From: Rhinopomastus cyanomelas
Taxonomy: Eukaryota; Chordata; Aves; Bucerotiformes; Rhinopomastidae
Direction of reading: 5' to 3'
Length of the DNA: 64,000 nucleotides
Assembly: GCA_013400115.1 (NCBI GenBank)
Contig: VXBP01005051.1
Location: forward strand, 62,001-126,000
Part shown: positions 12,071 through 24,689 of the stretch, piece by piece
How the letters are laid out: the number at the start of each line of letters is the position of its first letter
How positions within the stretch are numbered: the first letter of the stretch is position 1
Program-made: the position numbers and the translations under genes
Notes under the pieces: generated by a model
Database searches by the model: none
What the model was told of the DNA's origin: nothing
The model's input: the letters and a program-made list of their open reading frames with translations, nothing else

Positions 12071-15000
12071 TCTTGATCTGAAGGTTGCAGGCTCAAAGTA
12101 GCTAGAAACCCCATCAAGTGACTGAATGGGAACAGCGAGAGGCGGGCAAAGACCACAACTCCTCCCTGGGTAAAGGATGAAGCTGTAATGTGGAGCAGAC
12201 TGACCTAGTTACATATTTCTTCTTCCCCCTCTCTCTCACTGCTGCAGTTGCCAAGCTGGGAAGCTGCAAAGCAAATTGTAAATGAAGTCCCTGCCATCCA
12301 AGCCAACCAAAGGAGAAACTGGGGTCTTTGTAGATGTGGATAACTCAAGAAGCAGCACATCTCAAACCCCTTTGGTAGAAAGGCACTTGCCTGTGCCATA
12401 TCCGAGGCGATTGTCTCCATCACGTCCTTTCCAACCATGTTTCCTTGTGTGTCACAGCTGCATACAAAGGAAATGGCCTGGTGACATTTACAGCTCCATC
12501 CTCCTGAGCACACAGCAGAGCCATAAGCTAGTTAAACAGACTCCTTCCATCTTTCTGATCTCAGTTCAAGCAAGGGAATCTTTCCTTGGGCTGGGAGGGT
12601 CCTGAAGCCTCTGCAGCTACATGCTGCACAAGGAGCTGCCCTATATGGTTAAAAAGCCAGCAGGTGTGGGGGTGTCACAGTGCCATGTGGCAGGGACATG
12701 CCATGTGTAAAGCGCTGTTGGTACTCTTAATGCCGGTAGAGTTCAGAACAGAGAGGAGAAGGAAAGAGTGTTTCACTTGCTGCATGCATGGCCAGAGCTA
12801 TGAGCCATCTGACAGACTTAACCTTCATTCCAGATACACACGAGCTATTGGAGAAGATCAGCAAGAACAACTTTCTGGCCACTGTAAGGCCCTGCTTCTC
12901 TCTGCATTTGGGTACAATGTTCCTGCCAAGTCAACTCCAAACAGCACCTGGCTTTTCGCAACATGAGGCAGAAGTTGTCTGGCTAAGGCAGGACACATGT
13001 CAGGCTGAGCCGGCACGAATCCCACTGTGCTGCTACAGCAGGTCGGCAGGCAGGAATGTTTTGGCCCCTTTTGCACCCCAAGGATGTCCAAGGGTACCCA
13101 TGACCCAGTGAGTCTCTGGCAGCTAAGAGGTTTGGAGAAGCATCCAGGATCTGTGTCCTTTTACCCTAGATCTTCAGAACATCCACCATTACTACAGACT
13201 TACAAAACTGACAACCCTAAACCATAACCCAGCAAGCTGAGATGGGGTGCAGAGACAGCTTTGCTCTTGGTGAGCAATTAGATAAAGGAGCAGCTGCCAG
13301 GAGAAGCCAGAGAAACTGTCGAGAGAAGCATTTCCAAAAGATGAGCAAACCCTTTGGGGGAGTCTACGTTTTGGAAGAATCAATGCTAAATGTAGGAGCT
13401 TTAATGAGTTGTGGGGTCTCTCCAGTCTATAACTTTTAACTAGAATCCAGAGGGAAAGAACACTGAAACCTTCTGAACCTTCCACCATGCAAAATTAGTG
13501 GTGAGCTTAATTTGGCTCAGGAGTGTTTTTGAGATGTGCATATCTCACCCCACCTTTGACAGGGGGAGAGCCAGGGGAGACTGCGGGGAGATGCACACTG
13601 TCAGTCGCAGCTGGTCCTTCCAGCTGAAACAAGGGATCTCCAGAAAAGGAGTGGCGCAGATTCTGAGGCAGATGCCAAGCAAGTATGAAACCAGGCAGAG
13701 TTCATTTTGTAAATGGTTGCTGTGACCCCACTTACCAGCATCACACACCGATGAGGCCTGTTGAAAGGCACTACAGCGCTGGTCCTCCCTCAGCACCATT
13801 TGCAGAACAGGCTGAAAGAACTGCATGCGGTGGGTTTACCTTTCTGCACTAGTGGAGGTAACCCTGGGTCCTGTGGATGATCTATTAGAGCATTTCTTCT
13901 AGTACACCAAGTAAAGGCTGCTGTCATGGACATAATTTTTCCACACCTTAGCGGGTGTGGAAAATCTGAGAATTCTGATTTTCCTACAGGATTTTCCCGA
14001 AACAAACCCACGGTCCAAACCCCTGTCCTTTACATAGCACTTCTTAGCTGTGGGTCACAGCTAACTTACAGAAATGCCAGTACTCGGGTTTTGCCAGTCG
14101 AGGCTGCTGTAACACACCAGGGAGGCGATGCCCTAAAGCAGGGAAAAGGGGCTGCCAGAGGAACCCGCCTCCCACTGTCCGGTTCAGCCTCGCAAGGGAC
14201 AGAGAGAGACTGGCAGCCGTACAGCTGGGACAGAACAATGGGCTGTCACTCTCGTCAAGAAGAGGGTAATTAGGGAGAACGTCTTCAAACACAGCTGCCT
14301 GCGCTGTTTGAAAGCTGCCGCACGCCTGCTCTGAGCAGGGAACACCGTGGCCCCGCCAGCACAGAAGCAAACCCAGCCCCTTCCCTGGCTGCTAACCCAA
14401 ATGAACACCTTGGAGCCAGCAACATTTCACAGAGAGCAGGATCGTCACCACTGTGCAGGCTCTCACAACCAACAGTTTGCTCTACAAGTATCTTGAACAG
14501 AGGGGAAATTGTGAGTCATTGTGGACGGATCCTCAGAAAGACATAAATCCTTTACATGTGTTAGTAACATCTACAGGCATCACTGGGTGGCTCTGGCTGT
14601 TCATGAGAGCTGGCTCCTCTGCAAGAGTTGAACAAACACAGTGGAGGGTGGACACCACAGGTGAATTTTGAGAAGGAAAACAGTAGGAAACATGAGCTGA
14701 GATATAAGTTTTGGGGGGGAAAGCCCCCAAAGTCAGTGTGGGGTGACTACTTCTTATTGAATCATGAAAGGAATTTTGTTTGACCCAAGTTGTTATTTGA
14801 ACAATTTATCTTCTTTTTTAAAAAAAAATCAGGTCTTCTTTCTCATTTTAAGTGAAAAGCTATGCCAAAATGGACCTTTAATGTTTAAAAAATTTGTCTC
14901 AGGAAGTTTCACGCGGTAAAGACACGTTTCATCCTGAAACCTGTAAACCAACCTTCCAACCTCTCTGACGCCCTCCGTCTTCTCTCACCAGCAACATGCA

Positions 15001-15764
15001 CTAACTCCAATTCATGAGCAATTTCTATCCTGCTGCAACTCCACTAATTGGCAGATTTGCTGTGCACTGTATGTATTTCACCCATGTCTGCAGGAATCAG
15101 GCTTTTCTGTTCTCTTCACTCCTTTCTTCTCTGCCCCTTCTGCTCCCAGTTCCCCACACCTGTCTTTCTGCTCAGAAGTCCTTCTCAACATCTCCCACAC
15201 GCACACAAATACGCTTCTTTCTCATCTGTAATGCCAGAGCAGTCTGACCGGCTTCATATGTACAAACTCAATAAATAATGCAAAAGAGTCACCACTTAAT
15301 TATTTTCTCAGCTTGTTGCACAAGGAGCAATTTGGAGTGAGGACCCAAAGTGCTGAGGGGCAGCACTCTCCCTCCCTAAGGCAGGCGCATGGCAGTGCTG
15401 CTGCTCCCCCTGCCTCCCACCAACCCACCCTCCAGCTTTCCAGCAAACACTCACTTCACAAAATTTAATTACTCTGCTAACATGTCCCATATGCTCTGTG
15501 GTAGGCAGGGAAGGCTTTAATTACATCTGCTCTAGACATGCTGGGGAGCACTGATTCCCCATCTCCAAGGGACCCAACACAGCACCGTGGGGATGTGGGT
15601 ACTGCCAGAACCATAATGGTGCCTCAGCATCAGGCAATGGTTTCCAAAATGTCCTGTTTTCCTCGTTCTGCCCCTTCACACACACATCCACAGCTCGCAG
15701 TAGGGCTCCAGATAAGGGAGGGCTCTACCCTCTAGAGGAAAGCAAATAGCCCCTCTTACAAAGT
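12071..15764. other. Non-coding stretch, no gene recognised
   Basis: No gene or dispersed repeat seen apart from the hairpin at 13937-13964. The part at about 14100-14350 is somewhat richer in GC and CpG but too short and sparse for a CpG-island promoter. Around 15260-15310 and 15460-15540 are small AT-rich patches with TTAATTA-type words. Confidence 0.5.
13937..13964. other. Perfect 11-bp hairpin
   Basis: TTTTCCACACC (13937-13947) and GGTGTGGAAAA (13954-13964) are exact reverse complements around a 6-base loop. With loops of about 3-6 bases, a perfect 11-bp stem is expected roughly 0.06 times in 64 kb. It is not followed by a terminator-like run and lies in no recognised repeat. It could be a small hairpin RNA, a cruciform, or a relic of terminal inverted repeats; I cannot tell which. 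Confidence 0.7.
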
Positions 15765-15845
15765 GCTGGCCGTCACTGCTGATAAACTGATTAACAATCG
15801 TTAACAACTGCAAAGTCCTTCCACACCATCGCTCATTTATTCAGG
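15765..15845. promoter_or_regulatory. AT-rich block with repeated TTAAC cores
   Basis: Contains 'actgattaacaatcg' and 'gttaacaactg', two TTAAC cores about 10 bases apart on the same strand, just upstream of a perfect hairpin (15875-15901). The arrangement does not match the HNF1 palindrome spacing. Regulatory function is a guess. Confidence 0.15.
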
Positions 15846-15874
15846 GCTTGAGAGACATCATCCCTCATTTGGAA

Positions 15875-15901
15875 AGCGGAGGACAAAACCTGTCCTCCGC
15901 T
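15875..15901. other. Perfect 11-bp GC-rich hairpin
   Basis: AGCGGAGGACA (15875-15885) and TGTCCTCCGCT (15891-15901) are exact reverse complements around the 5-base loop AAACC. The stem is GC-rich and would be stable as RNA or as a cruciform. Chance expectation for a perfect 11-bp stem with a short loop is well below one in 64 kb. No surrounding repeat explains it, and the stem does not extend further. Confidence 0.75.
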
Positions 15902-18900
15902 GGCCTTCTTCCCTTTGTCCTCCCAGCACATCAGCACCAGACCAGTTGGCTTCTTCCACCCCATTGTACTTTACATTTTCACAGCTGCCTCTGCAATTGC
16001 TAATTTCAGAGCCATCAGGTGCTGCTGAGGTGGCAGGTAGTCAAAACCATTTTAGGGCACAATACATCAGGTGGTAGACAAGGAGCAGGAAGGAATTTGT
16101 TTGACATGACATTGTTATGCAAAGATGCTCACTAGTACCTGAGGTGCTTTGTGCAACTGGATTGCATTTTCTGGAGACAGAAACCCTTTTTTAGGGGGAC
16201 GAAGAGCTGGAGGCAGGGGAAATCCTTTCATTCAGGATCATGGTGAAGTGTGAGAGCAGAATATCTGTTGTAGTCCCTATACTTTTAATGTGGTTTGTGG
16301 CTGATGTGATCCAGCCTGTAATCTGTTCCACATCTCATACTGCCTTGAATCTGATCAAGCCACATCTGAACTGCGATAGTCTGCTTTGCTAACTGCTTTG
16401 TGGCAAAGAGTCTCCTACCAGCTATGGCTAATTTTTTGAACAAGGGCCAGTCGTTGTTTGCAAACTCTTCAGGCAAAGAGGCAATTTCTAAGGCTATTGT
16501 GGGTAGGAGATATTCCACAGAAGATGCCTTTGAAGAGAATTTTCCAATGTGACTATGAGCACGCATGTGCACACAATTTGTTAGCAAACTCCCTGTGCTT
16601 TCTCCGTGGAGGATCCATCTGTAAGGTCACAATTAGGAGTGAGAACAGCACTGCTTTTCCAAGGATTAAGGACTGTGCCCAGGTCGTCCATGAGCCATGG
16701 ATTTCTAAGCCTCATTGCACTCATTTATAGCACCCATCAGGTTCCCTGCTTTGTTAGGGCATCACTGAGCCAGCCTGTACCTGTACAGCCCAGCCATGGG
16801 CCATGCTGTTGCCACAGCTTGGCCGCAGAGAAGAGGAGGACGCAATGATGAGCTGATCACCAAGAGAAGAGCATCCCACACTGGCTCATTTTTGGTTGTC
16901 TTCTTGCACAAACTGCTCTGCTTGAAGACTGCCCACATTGCTCATCTTTCTGAAGTGCTGTAGTCCTGTGGATACTCCATCAGCTGTGTGGGAGCTTGCT
17001 TTTCCCCTTACACTGAGTAGAGTCTTGCCCCATGAGCTAACTCCAGAGATGAGTGCAAGGCTTATAGCTTGCAGCATCATCTCCCATGCTCCCTGTCCCA
17101 CTCCACCCTGGAGCTGCTACATGGAGCATGAAATGAGCACATGCTCAAGCTCCACATGGCCAACTTCTCCTGTGAGAGCAAGATAATCCACAAAGCACCA
17201 GGCAGAAGGGTGGCAAAACACATTCTCTTTCAACAGATGTTTATCCCAGTGTCCTTCTTTCTCCACCATGTCCCAGTGAGGTCCCGTAAGCACAGTACTC
17301 CTCCAGGAGAGCACCAGTCTAGACTACTCCTTCCTTTTCCCAAGAGTACCTATGTTGCATTAATGTGTCTTCGTTCCACGCCAAGGAACGGGTGTGCAGC
17401 TGGCCCAGCTCCACTCTAGGGTCTGTATAGAAGCCAGTTCCCTTTTCAAGACTATCATTACTTCTTTTTAGCCTACAGCCTAAAGTTACCACCTGAAGAA
17501 GGGGGACAAAAAGGAAATAAGGAAGCAGCCAGAAAGCAAAATTGGCTCTGGGGACATTTCAGCCAGAAGAGGTGAGGCTGCACGGTTCATCCCCCTGTTT
17601 AGGTGCACGGCAATGGTAGCTCCTGCCCTTCTCTGTTTTATGTATTTTAGTAGTGGCTCTGCCCTTTGGGTGAATCAAATTGATTTAGTCCAGTCCCCTA
17701 GTTCAATTTCTAGGGCTGCTCGGCCAGGACTCCCTAATCTGTGAACAGGATTTCATTGTGGCTAGGCACTTCTGATCCTTCAATTTATGGCTTGGCATGA
17801 AATTGGGCTCCAGTGATGCAGGGCCACTTAGATTATGTGTCTGAAAGATCAGGCGAGTGTAGCTCAAGCAGTGGGAAGATAGAGGCATTCTTGGAGAAGT
17901 GAGCCTCCCTCCCTGAGCAAAAATAATCCTGTGACATCCTGCTTGCGTGATCCAAGGGGCTGTGGTTTTGAGGGCAGAATGAAATCTTGTTCAGGAGGAA
18001 AAAGAAGTAAATTCTCATGGAAAGTTGGTCTGCAATTAAAAGAAGCATTTCTTACAAAGTGCCTGTTCCTCACTTGCACATGATGGAATTAACTGAGCAG
18101 CTGACGGGTTTTTTCAGCCCCTGAGTCAGTTTTTCCATTTCGGAAGGCAGGAACTTCTGCAAAAATATTCCACAGGTTGTTTTTTTCCCGTTCCTAGGGG
18201 AAAGGCAGACAACATGAAACCACCTAACTGCAGAAGCAAAGCTTGGAAAGACAGATCTCAAATTCAATAGCACATCATAGTCTTAAACCAGAGCTCGTCA
18301 CTGCCAGGCATAGATGCTGCAACCACCACTTAAACATAATGGCCTTACCCTGGATGGTGCTGCGAGCTGGCTGGGCACTTCTGAGCTGCAATGAAGGTAC
18401 CTCTCTCCTTCCTGTCTGAGAGCAACACAATTCTCCCCAGCATATATTTTAAGAATAACCAGGACTGCACAAACAGCAAGTACAGCCTGTGGCAGAAGAC
18501 AACCTTCTGTAGTGCTTTTCATCCCGTGACCTCAAAGCACTGCACAAGACACACCTGACAAATGTGCCCAGTAAACTATTCAATCTAAAATAGCTGATAT
18601 AACGTGAGGGCTGCTCAGCAGCCTGCCAGAGGAGTATGTGCTGCTGCGTGCAACAGGGGTGTGAGCTGTATGTCCTGAGGTGCAACATGAAAACCTGTGG
18701 AGATGCTTGGCTGAGGAGAGCCAGCCAGGGCAGGCTGCCTAGGACGGTGCAGTCTGATCCTTGCTGCGCTTTGGGCATGGCTCCTAGGCTGAGCTAGTCT
18801 CCACAAGGTGTCTGGGGACATCCTGAAGACAATCCAAGAAAAAGCCCGGAAGCAATTTGACAAGGGAGCAACATGGACAATGGGTTCCCCTTCTCCAGGG

Positions 18901-19589
18901 CCCTCCCTGGCCCTTCCTGCAGCAGCCCAGCAGAGCTGCCCCACACCACAGCAGCCTCCCTCACCCAGAGCCTGACTCATGGCACAGCAATGCCTAGGCA
19001 ACACCCCCTTCCCATGGGTAATTTCCTAGGCCCTGCATTGTTTCAGGGAAACACAGATTTGGCAACTCATGCTTTCCAACACACCAGCAAGGATGGAAAT
19101 AGCTTTGTTTTCCCAAAGTGTCTTTCTCTCCTATGTCATGAGCTAGATATCCAGGGCGTGTTTCCTCACCCTTAATACAAAAAGCTGCTGCATACAAAGA
19201 TGGTGGGAGGGTTTGGCAAGAGACCTCAAGGACTCTGTGTATCAGAGTAATCCAGCCCAGGGTCACTGCACAGTACCATAAGAGCACAGAGGACACCTGA
19301 GAGTAAGGTTCAGCTCCAGCAGAGCTACACAACCTGTGGAATCACGCATGCCCACCCCTGTGCCTTACTGTTCAACCTATAAAATCAAGGGAGGGCCCCA
19401 GAGACTCTGTGTTCAACAAAGCCCCTCACACCACGGGGGACAAGTATCCTGGAGCTACCAACTCCTTCAGCAGCAGAATGGGGAGGACAGGTCTTGCCTT
19501 GTGCCCCCTCCTCATGCCCTATCGACTAGACACTGCTGTGCTGCCTTCTTGAGTGCAATCAATAAGTGGAGAGACAGGCACTACTATTA
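15902..19589. other. Non-coding stretch, no gene recognised
   Basis: No gene or repeat recognised. Open frames reach about 129 codons (minus strand, 18615-19004) without any family resemblance. Confidence 0.55.
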
Positions 19590-19850
19590 AATTATCCCGC
19601 CGACCTCCTGGCGATCTAATGGACTCTCCAGTACGGTCTTATTAAATTCTAAGCCAAGCTGTGTCCAGTTACAGTAATTACTGAATATTTAAGAAACAGC
19701 AATGGGCTATTTAGAGCACACTAACAAACATCTCACGGAGAATTTCATGCTCTTTAATTACTATGCAATACCTGCTCCTTTGGTGACGCCCTCCAACCTC
19801 GATTTATGTGTTAATTTGCATCTGTTCTTCTGTGTTCCAGCATTTTAGAA
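19590..19850. promoter_or_regulatory. Candidate conserved non-coding element
   Basis: A dense set of homeodomain and POU-type words: the 12-base palindrome CAGTAATTACTG at 19672-19683, TAATTA at 19755-19760 and the exact octamer ATTTGCAT at 19814-19821. 'Attaaattct' and 'gaatatttaag' lie between them. There is no coding potential and no repeat. This composition is typical of enhancers near developmental genes; sequence conservation is not visible here. Confidence 0.3.
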
Positions 19851-21590
19851 AAACAGAGAAAAAGGCGGAGCAGTTCCCATGTTGAGGGTTAGGGCCTCTG
19901 GGTAGAGAAAACCCTAACGGAAGCAGGTACTGTGCCAGATTGCCCCTTTGCTATGTGGAAAGTCCAAATGGTGCAGCCCATCACAGCAGCTTTCCACATG
20001 CCAGACTCAAACCCAGACCCACCCCACTATGCACTCCACCCGGACCTTCACAACCCCCATCACTCCCACCCCAGGGCTCAAACACTCCCAAAATAAAAAA
20101 GCTAAGTCAAGCAAATCATGCCTTCGCTGACCGACGTGCATCCTCAGGAACTAGGGCAACACCTGCCTGGAGCTCATTTCCCCGCACGCAGCAAGAGCTG
20201 TGGCCGAATCCAGATCCAGGGCCCCTGCGCTAGCTGAGAGCCGTAACCCCAGCTGTGCTCTCCAGCTCTCTGCCTGCCTTATTAGCGCTAAACAGCATCC
20301 TTATTTAACACACTTCAATTTAGAGTGGAATGGATATTTCTTACTTCAGAAAGTCTCACCTGCCTCTCAAATGGCTCTTGGCACGCCGCCTGTTCTCACT
20401 TGTGTTTTGCCTTTAACAAGGCAAGCCTCATGCCTCTCAGATGGAAAAGAGCTGGCAGGGCTTGATTGAAAGTTTGGAGTCCTTCCCCCTCCCCATCCAC
20501 TTAGATGCCACAAGAGCCCCCAGGTTTGTACAGCCTTCTTATTGCCAGGAAAGCAAAGCTTTTGCCAACATATCTCCCAGGTCCCTCATCACAGAAACTG
20601 AAGCTAAAACATCTAATGGAGGTGCAAGATTGGTTCAAAAAAGAAAGTGGGAGAAGATGAGCCTTGTTTGTAGAGCTTGCCTGGCCTCCTGCTGCCCCTG
20701 CCCCCATCTTTTCTTCCTCCACTGCTATGTCTCAGAACATCCAAGCCCAAGGTAGAAATATCTAACGAGTCAATTTTTTTTTCTTCCCTCTCTCCCACCA
20801 CGCTCCTTCCACAGGTAGCTTGAAATGCAGAGATCCAAAAGAAAAGAGCATTGCTCACCGCTCCCACTTCCCTAACAAGACCTCATTATGGCGCAGGGAA
20901 AACTTGACCCTGTCAGAAGTGTCAAGCCGAGGCACCGCATTTATTCCTCACACAGTCCCCTTTGCCTATAACTTAGCGGGTGCTGAGGGGAGGTTATTCT
21001 TTCTTCCTTTGATTGTCACAGGGAGTAAGCTTTTCTTTTTTTAACAAAGCTATTTTAAAAAAGATGCTTAACTCTCTGTGCTATTTTAAATGGTGTCTAG
21101 AAAAAAAGCCCGCAGCCGAGCCACAGTTTAGCACAAAGACTTGGGTGAGCTGAAGCCCGCGTTCCCCTACCTGTGTAAAGAGGGATCTTGGCAAAAGGGA
21201 TCTGTGGATGACTGTCTGAGGAGAATGGCCCTTTTGGGCCTGAAGATGGCCATTCAGTTGGGAACAATTGTAAATCACAGGCGGCTTCCTCATTTTGCTT
21301 CTGCAGTCCAGAAGATACTCACCCGCATCTCAAAACACTGGAGGAAGGCTCCTGGCTGCTGTGGGCACCATGTGTTCCTGGTCTTCTTGTGAGCTGGTGG
21401 CTAGGCTGTAAGATGGATGAAAGATCCTTCACAGCCACGAGAGGGAAGAATTAGAAACACACAGTGCATGGCACTCAGAAAAGAGATTTCTACCTCCATC
21501 CCCAACAGGACCAAGGTAGGAGCTACTAGATAACAACAGCTCCAGGGCCTTAGCTTGGATTTACCCTGTGATCTGGAGGCAGAAACTTTT
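19851..21590. other. Non-coding stretch, no gene recognised
   Basis: C-rich sequence around 20000-20090, then mixed sequence. A pyrimidine tract ending in CAG at about 20775-20815 resembles a splice acceptor, but the next bases have no convincing open exon. No gene called. Confidence 0.5.
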
Positions 21591-21780
21591 AGTTTAGGTG
21601 TATTTATTATTTTGGTACATGGCAGACTATAAACCCAATCTATGAAGTTAGTAACCCATACAGTCAGTGTTTATCTGTGGTGTTTGATTATTATAAAGTT
21701 GTCCATGCTCAGCAAATATGTTTTCTGATAATCAGCTGGCATTTACTTTATAGATGTGAGTGCTATTAAACACACAGAGA
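21591..21780. promoter_or_regulatory. Candidate AT-rich non-coding element
   Basis: An AT-rich island with 'tatttattattttgg', 'gtgtttgattattataaag' and 'tctgataatcagctgg' in otherwise GC-balanced sequence. There is no open frame or repeat. It is listed for its distinct composition and clustered TTATTA/GATTA words only. Confidence 0.2.
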
Positions 21781-24530
21781 GAGGGGATCGTAGGATTGTG
21801 GCAGCAAGTGACCCTCTCTTGGTCTGTCAGGCATCACATGCATTCTTCTAGCTGCTCCACCGAGACCGTGTTACTACGGACAAGACCTACACCCAGCCCC
21901 AAGAGAGGCTGCATCTCCCAAATCTCCCTCCCCTCAAGCAGATGAGTCCGTGCTGCCTGCTAGGTAAAGGCATCCCATTTCTCCAGCTGCATTGATGCTA
22001 CTGTCTAGCACTGAATTATTTAGCTTCCCCTCACTGTGAATGGAAATGATCTGCAGTTTAAATGGAATGAAGAGAAGTTTGCATCAAAGGCACCTTAACT
22101 CAGTCAAACACGCATTGGAGACTTCCTGGCCTGTGACTGTCAGGGGTAATAACCATGGTTCTGATCAAACAAAAGGCCCTTCAGACCTACTTAGTCCCTG
22201 TAATCAGCAGGTTCACATCTCCTCTTCCAGCTGCCTGGAAAAAAGTATTTAAAAAGGTTGAGTCAGAGGGAGATGAGGACACTGGGCTGTGGAATGTGAA
22301 AGACTTTCCCATAGATGGGAGGCTGATGCAGGGCTGGCAGCCCTGAGCTTTCTCAACGCCCAAACACTTTGTTGTGCAGGTTGGCAACACCCTCCATTTT
22401 CCTCCTGACCTGATAGCAGAGGGAGGTCACTGTTAGCAGCACTCATGCTGGCTAATTCATATGAGAGTGTAGGGCTATTACAGCTGTCACTGCACATCAG
22501 ATGCTGGCTTTCTCATTTCCTAAATGTCTTCTGCCCAAACCCCACCATCTCTGACCACCCCTCTCTTACTCAACCAAACCAAGTCCTCTCACCTGCCCCC
22601 CACACTCAAGGCTTCTTTCCCCACCTCCTCCATGTCACTCACACCAGGACCATTGCGGATATCAGACTTCCTTGGATGATGGTGTCCCTCACCAGGTCAC
22701 ACAGTGATTGGAGCTCTGGTCAAGTGTTTTCACTTTCCTGTCCACAGGAAAGATGCCGTGGAGCTACAGGCAAATCGGGAATCTCCTAACCAGGGCCACT
22801 GCAGGGACCTGGCTGTGAAAATCCTTTTGTGGTAGCAGAAATGTCCTGGTGCTCGGTGGAGACCTGGAGGTTAAACTGATATCTGTCAGCATTTGGAGAG
22901 CAAGGGGTTCTGCTGTTTGTGCTGTTCCCACTTCATTGCCCCTCAATGAAAACTGTAAATTCTTTCCTCCCATGCTACTTTGTAAGTTGTCCCTCAGTTT
23001 GGGATGAATCTCTTGCAGAAAGCAGAAGGATGCTCTGGCATCATGCAGCCAAACTTTGCCAGCACCAGCACCACACCCAAGGTTCCTGTGCTGCCTGTGC
23101 CACTCCCTGCCCCCCAGGTCACTCACATTAAAAGGATTACTAAACAAAATGTTGAGAGAGAAAGGATTACAGGGAATTATCAGCCTTGATCCCCTCCTAA
23201 TTAATTACCAGTCAGATATATGAAAGGAAAGCTCCTGCACACAGCAAGACAGGGAGGAAGAAAGAATACATGCAACTGGAACATGTCTAGGAACAGCTTT
23301 GGGAAATGCTGACACTTACATGCTGATGCACCTTTCTTCCCAGAAAGGGCTTCTTCAGAGCATGGTACCTGAACGTGGCTGATCATCTGTATGGTTTGAG
23401 TTCCTCTTCATACTCACGTTTTTTTCTCTTCCTAACGCTTGCACCTTCTCGAGAAACCCTCAGGCTGGCTCTTCAGACCAACTTCCTCTCTCAGCAAACT
23501 GGGGAGGCTGATGCTTACCTGGCTGACTGAGGGGTGCCTGGTCTTCTTGTGCTAGGCTGAGGTGACTCATCTAAAGGCATTTCTCTTTAAATGCTTATGG
23601 AGTGAGGCAATCGTCACAACAATCAGAGCGATCTCACAGTGAGGGGAATGAGGAGGCATGTCCTTTCAACTCTGCTCTCTAGAGGAAGAGATAACAGAAG
23701 ATCTATTTTTCTGTTTCCTGGCCTGAAAGGAAAGGCTGTTCTTATCCCTCCCAAACCACTGTTTACTGGGAACTGGCCAACTTCTGGTTTATTTTTTAAT
23801 CCCAGGGTTACACTCCGGTAAATAGGAACTAATGGCCAGTCTCTGCAGATTGTGATTTGCTCCCTCTCCAGTACTCAGTGTCTGCAGTGACAAAGAGCCA
23901 CCCTGTAATGATAGATTTGTTTTAGCAGTCAAAGCCATTTTTCCTGTGAGCAGAGCTCTGCCTAGTCCCATTGCTTTGCTGGACCTGTTCCCACTTCCTT
24001 TCGTGACAGACCAGCTTGCTGTCAGGCTCATGATGCCACCTGAGCAGAGTTGACCCCAAAGTATTTGCGATACCTCACCAGGCTTACAGGCTTCCTTCAT
24101 GATTTCCACACCTTGAATAAGGATTCTCACAATTTTGGGGTGCCCAGCCTTCCCGAGACAGCCTCCATGCCCTGGGAACCCACAAAGATACCTCATATCT
24201 CAGCAAAGCTCTGATGGATCACTGGGAGTCCCAGCATCTGTCTCTGCAGGCAACCCTGGCCTGCTTCCTCACCCAGCTGAGTGTTGTCAGCCCATCAGAT
24301 GATTTAGTTCTGGTGTCAGAAGCACAGGTTCCCTGTTTGCAGACAATACACAGCTCAGCAGCCTTGGACCGGCCACTGCTTTGTCTTTCATCTCAAAGAC
24401 GGTGCACGGTCACAGCAAGCTTCAAACTTGGAGACACTTGTGCTATCATCACCCCTTTTTGCAGTTTCCCTCACTGCAGGATCACTCCCCAACAGCATCA
24501 TGACCAGAACACTGCAGCAAGTTTCTTTTC
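21781..24530. other. Non-coding stretch, no gene recognised
   Basis: No gene or repeat identified. A pyrimidine-rich patch lies at about 22520-22640. Confidence 0.55.
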
Positions 24531-24689
24531 ATTGGTAGAGCACGGGACTCTGAATTCCTGGGGTCATGGATTCAAGCCCCACGCAGGACATCTTGAGACA
24601 GTCCTGTAGGCTGACCCTGCTCCAGCAGGGGGGTTGGACTTGGATGATCTTTCAAGGTCCCTTCCAACCTGTAGCATTCTGTGATTCTG
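24531..24689 (+). mobile_element. tRNA-Lys-derived SINE with CR1-like tail, copy 1
   Basis: The 5' part aligns by eye to a tRNA-Lys(CUU) body. It has TTGGTAGAGCA, then an anticodon arm GGGA-CTCTGAA-TTCC (tRNA-Lys has loop CTCTTAA), then the B-box/T-loop GGATTCAAGCC near 24568. A middle of about 30 bases follows. The 3' half is CR1-like: 'ctccagcaggggggttgga', 'gatgatctttcaaggtccct', 'tccaacct', ending 'attctgtgattctg'. The first 20 or so bases present in the second copy, including most of the A box, are missing, so this copy is 5' truncated. Presumed mode: Pol III transcription from the tRNA head, and mobilisation in trans by a CR1 reverse transcriptase that recognises the shared tail. Confidence 0.82.

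Noticed and set aside
20775..20830. Splice-acceptor-like pyrimidine tract and CAG
   Set aside because: No conserved or family-like open exon follows, and such tracts are common by chance.
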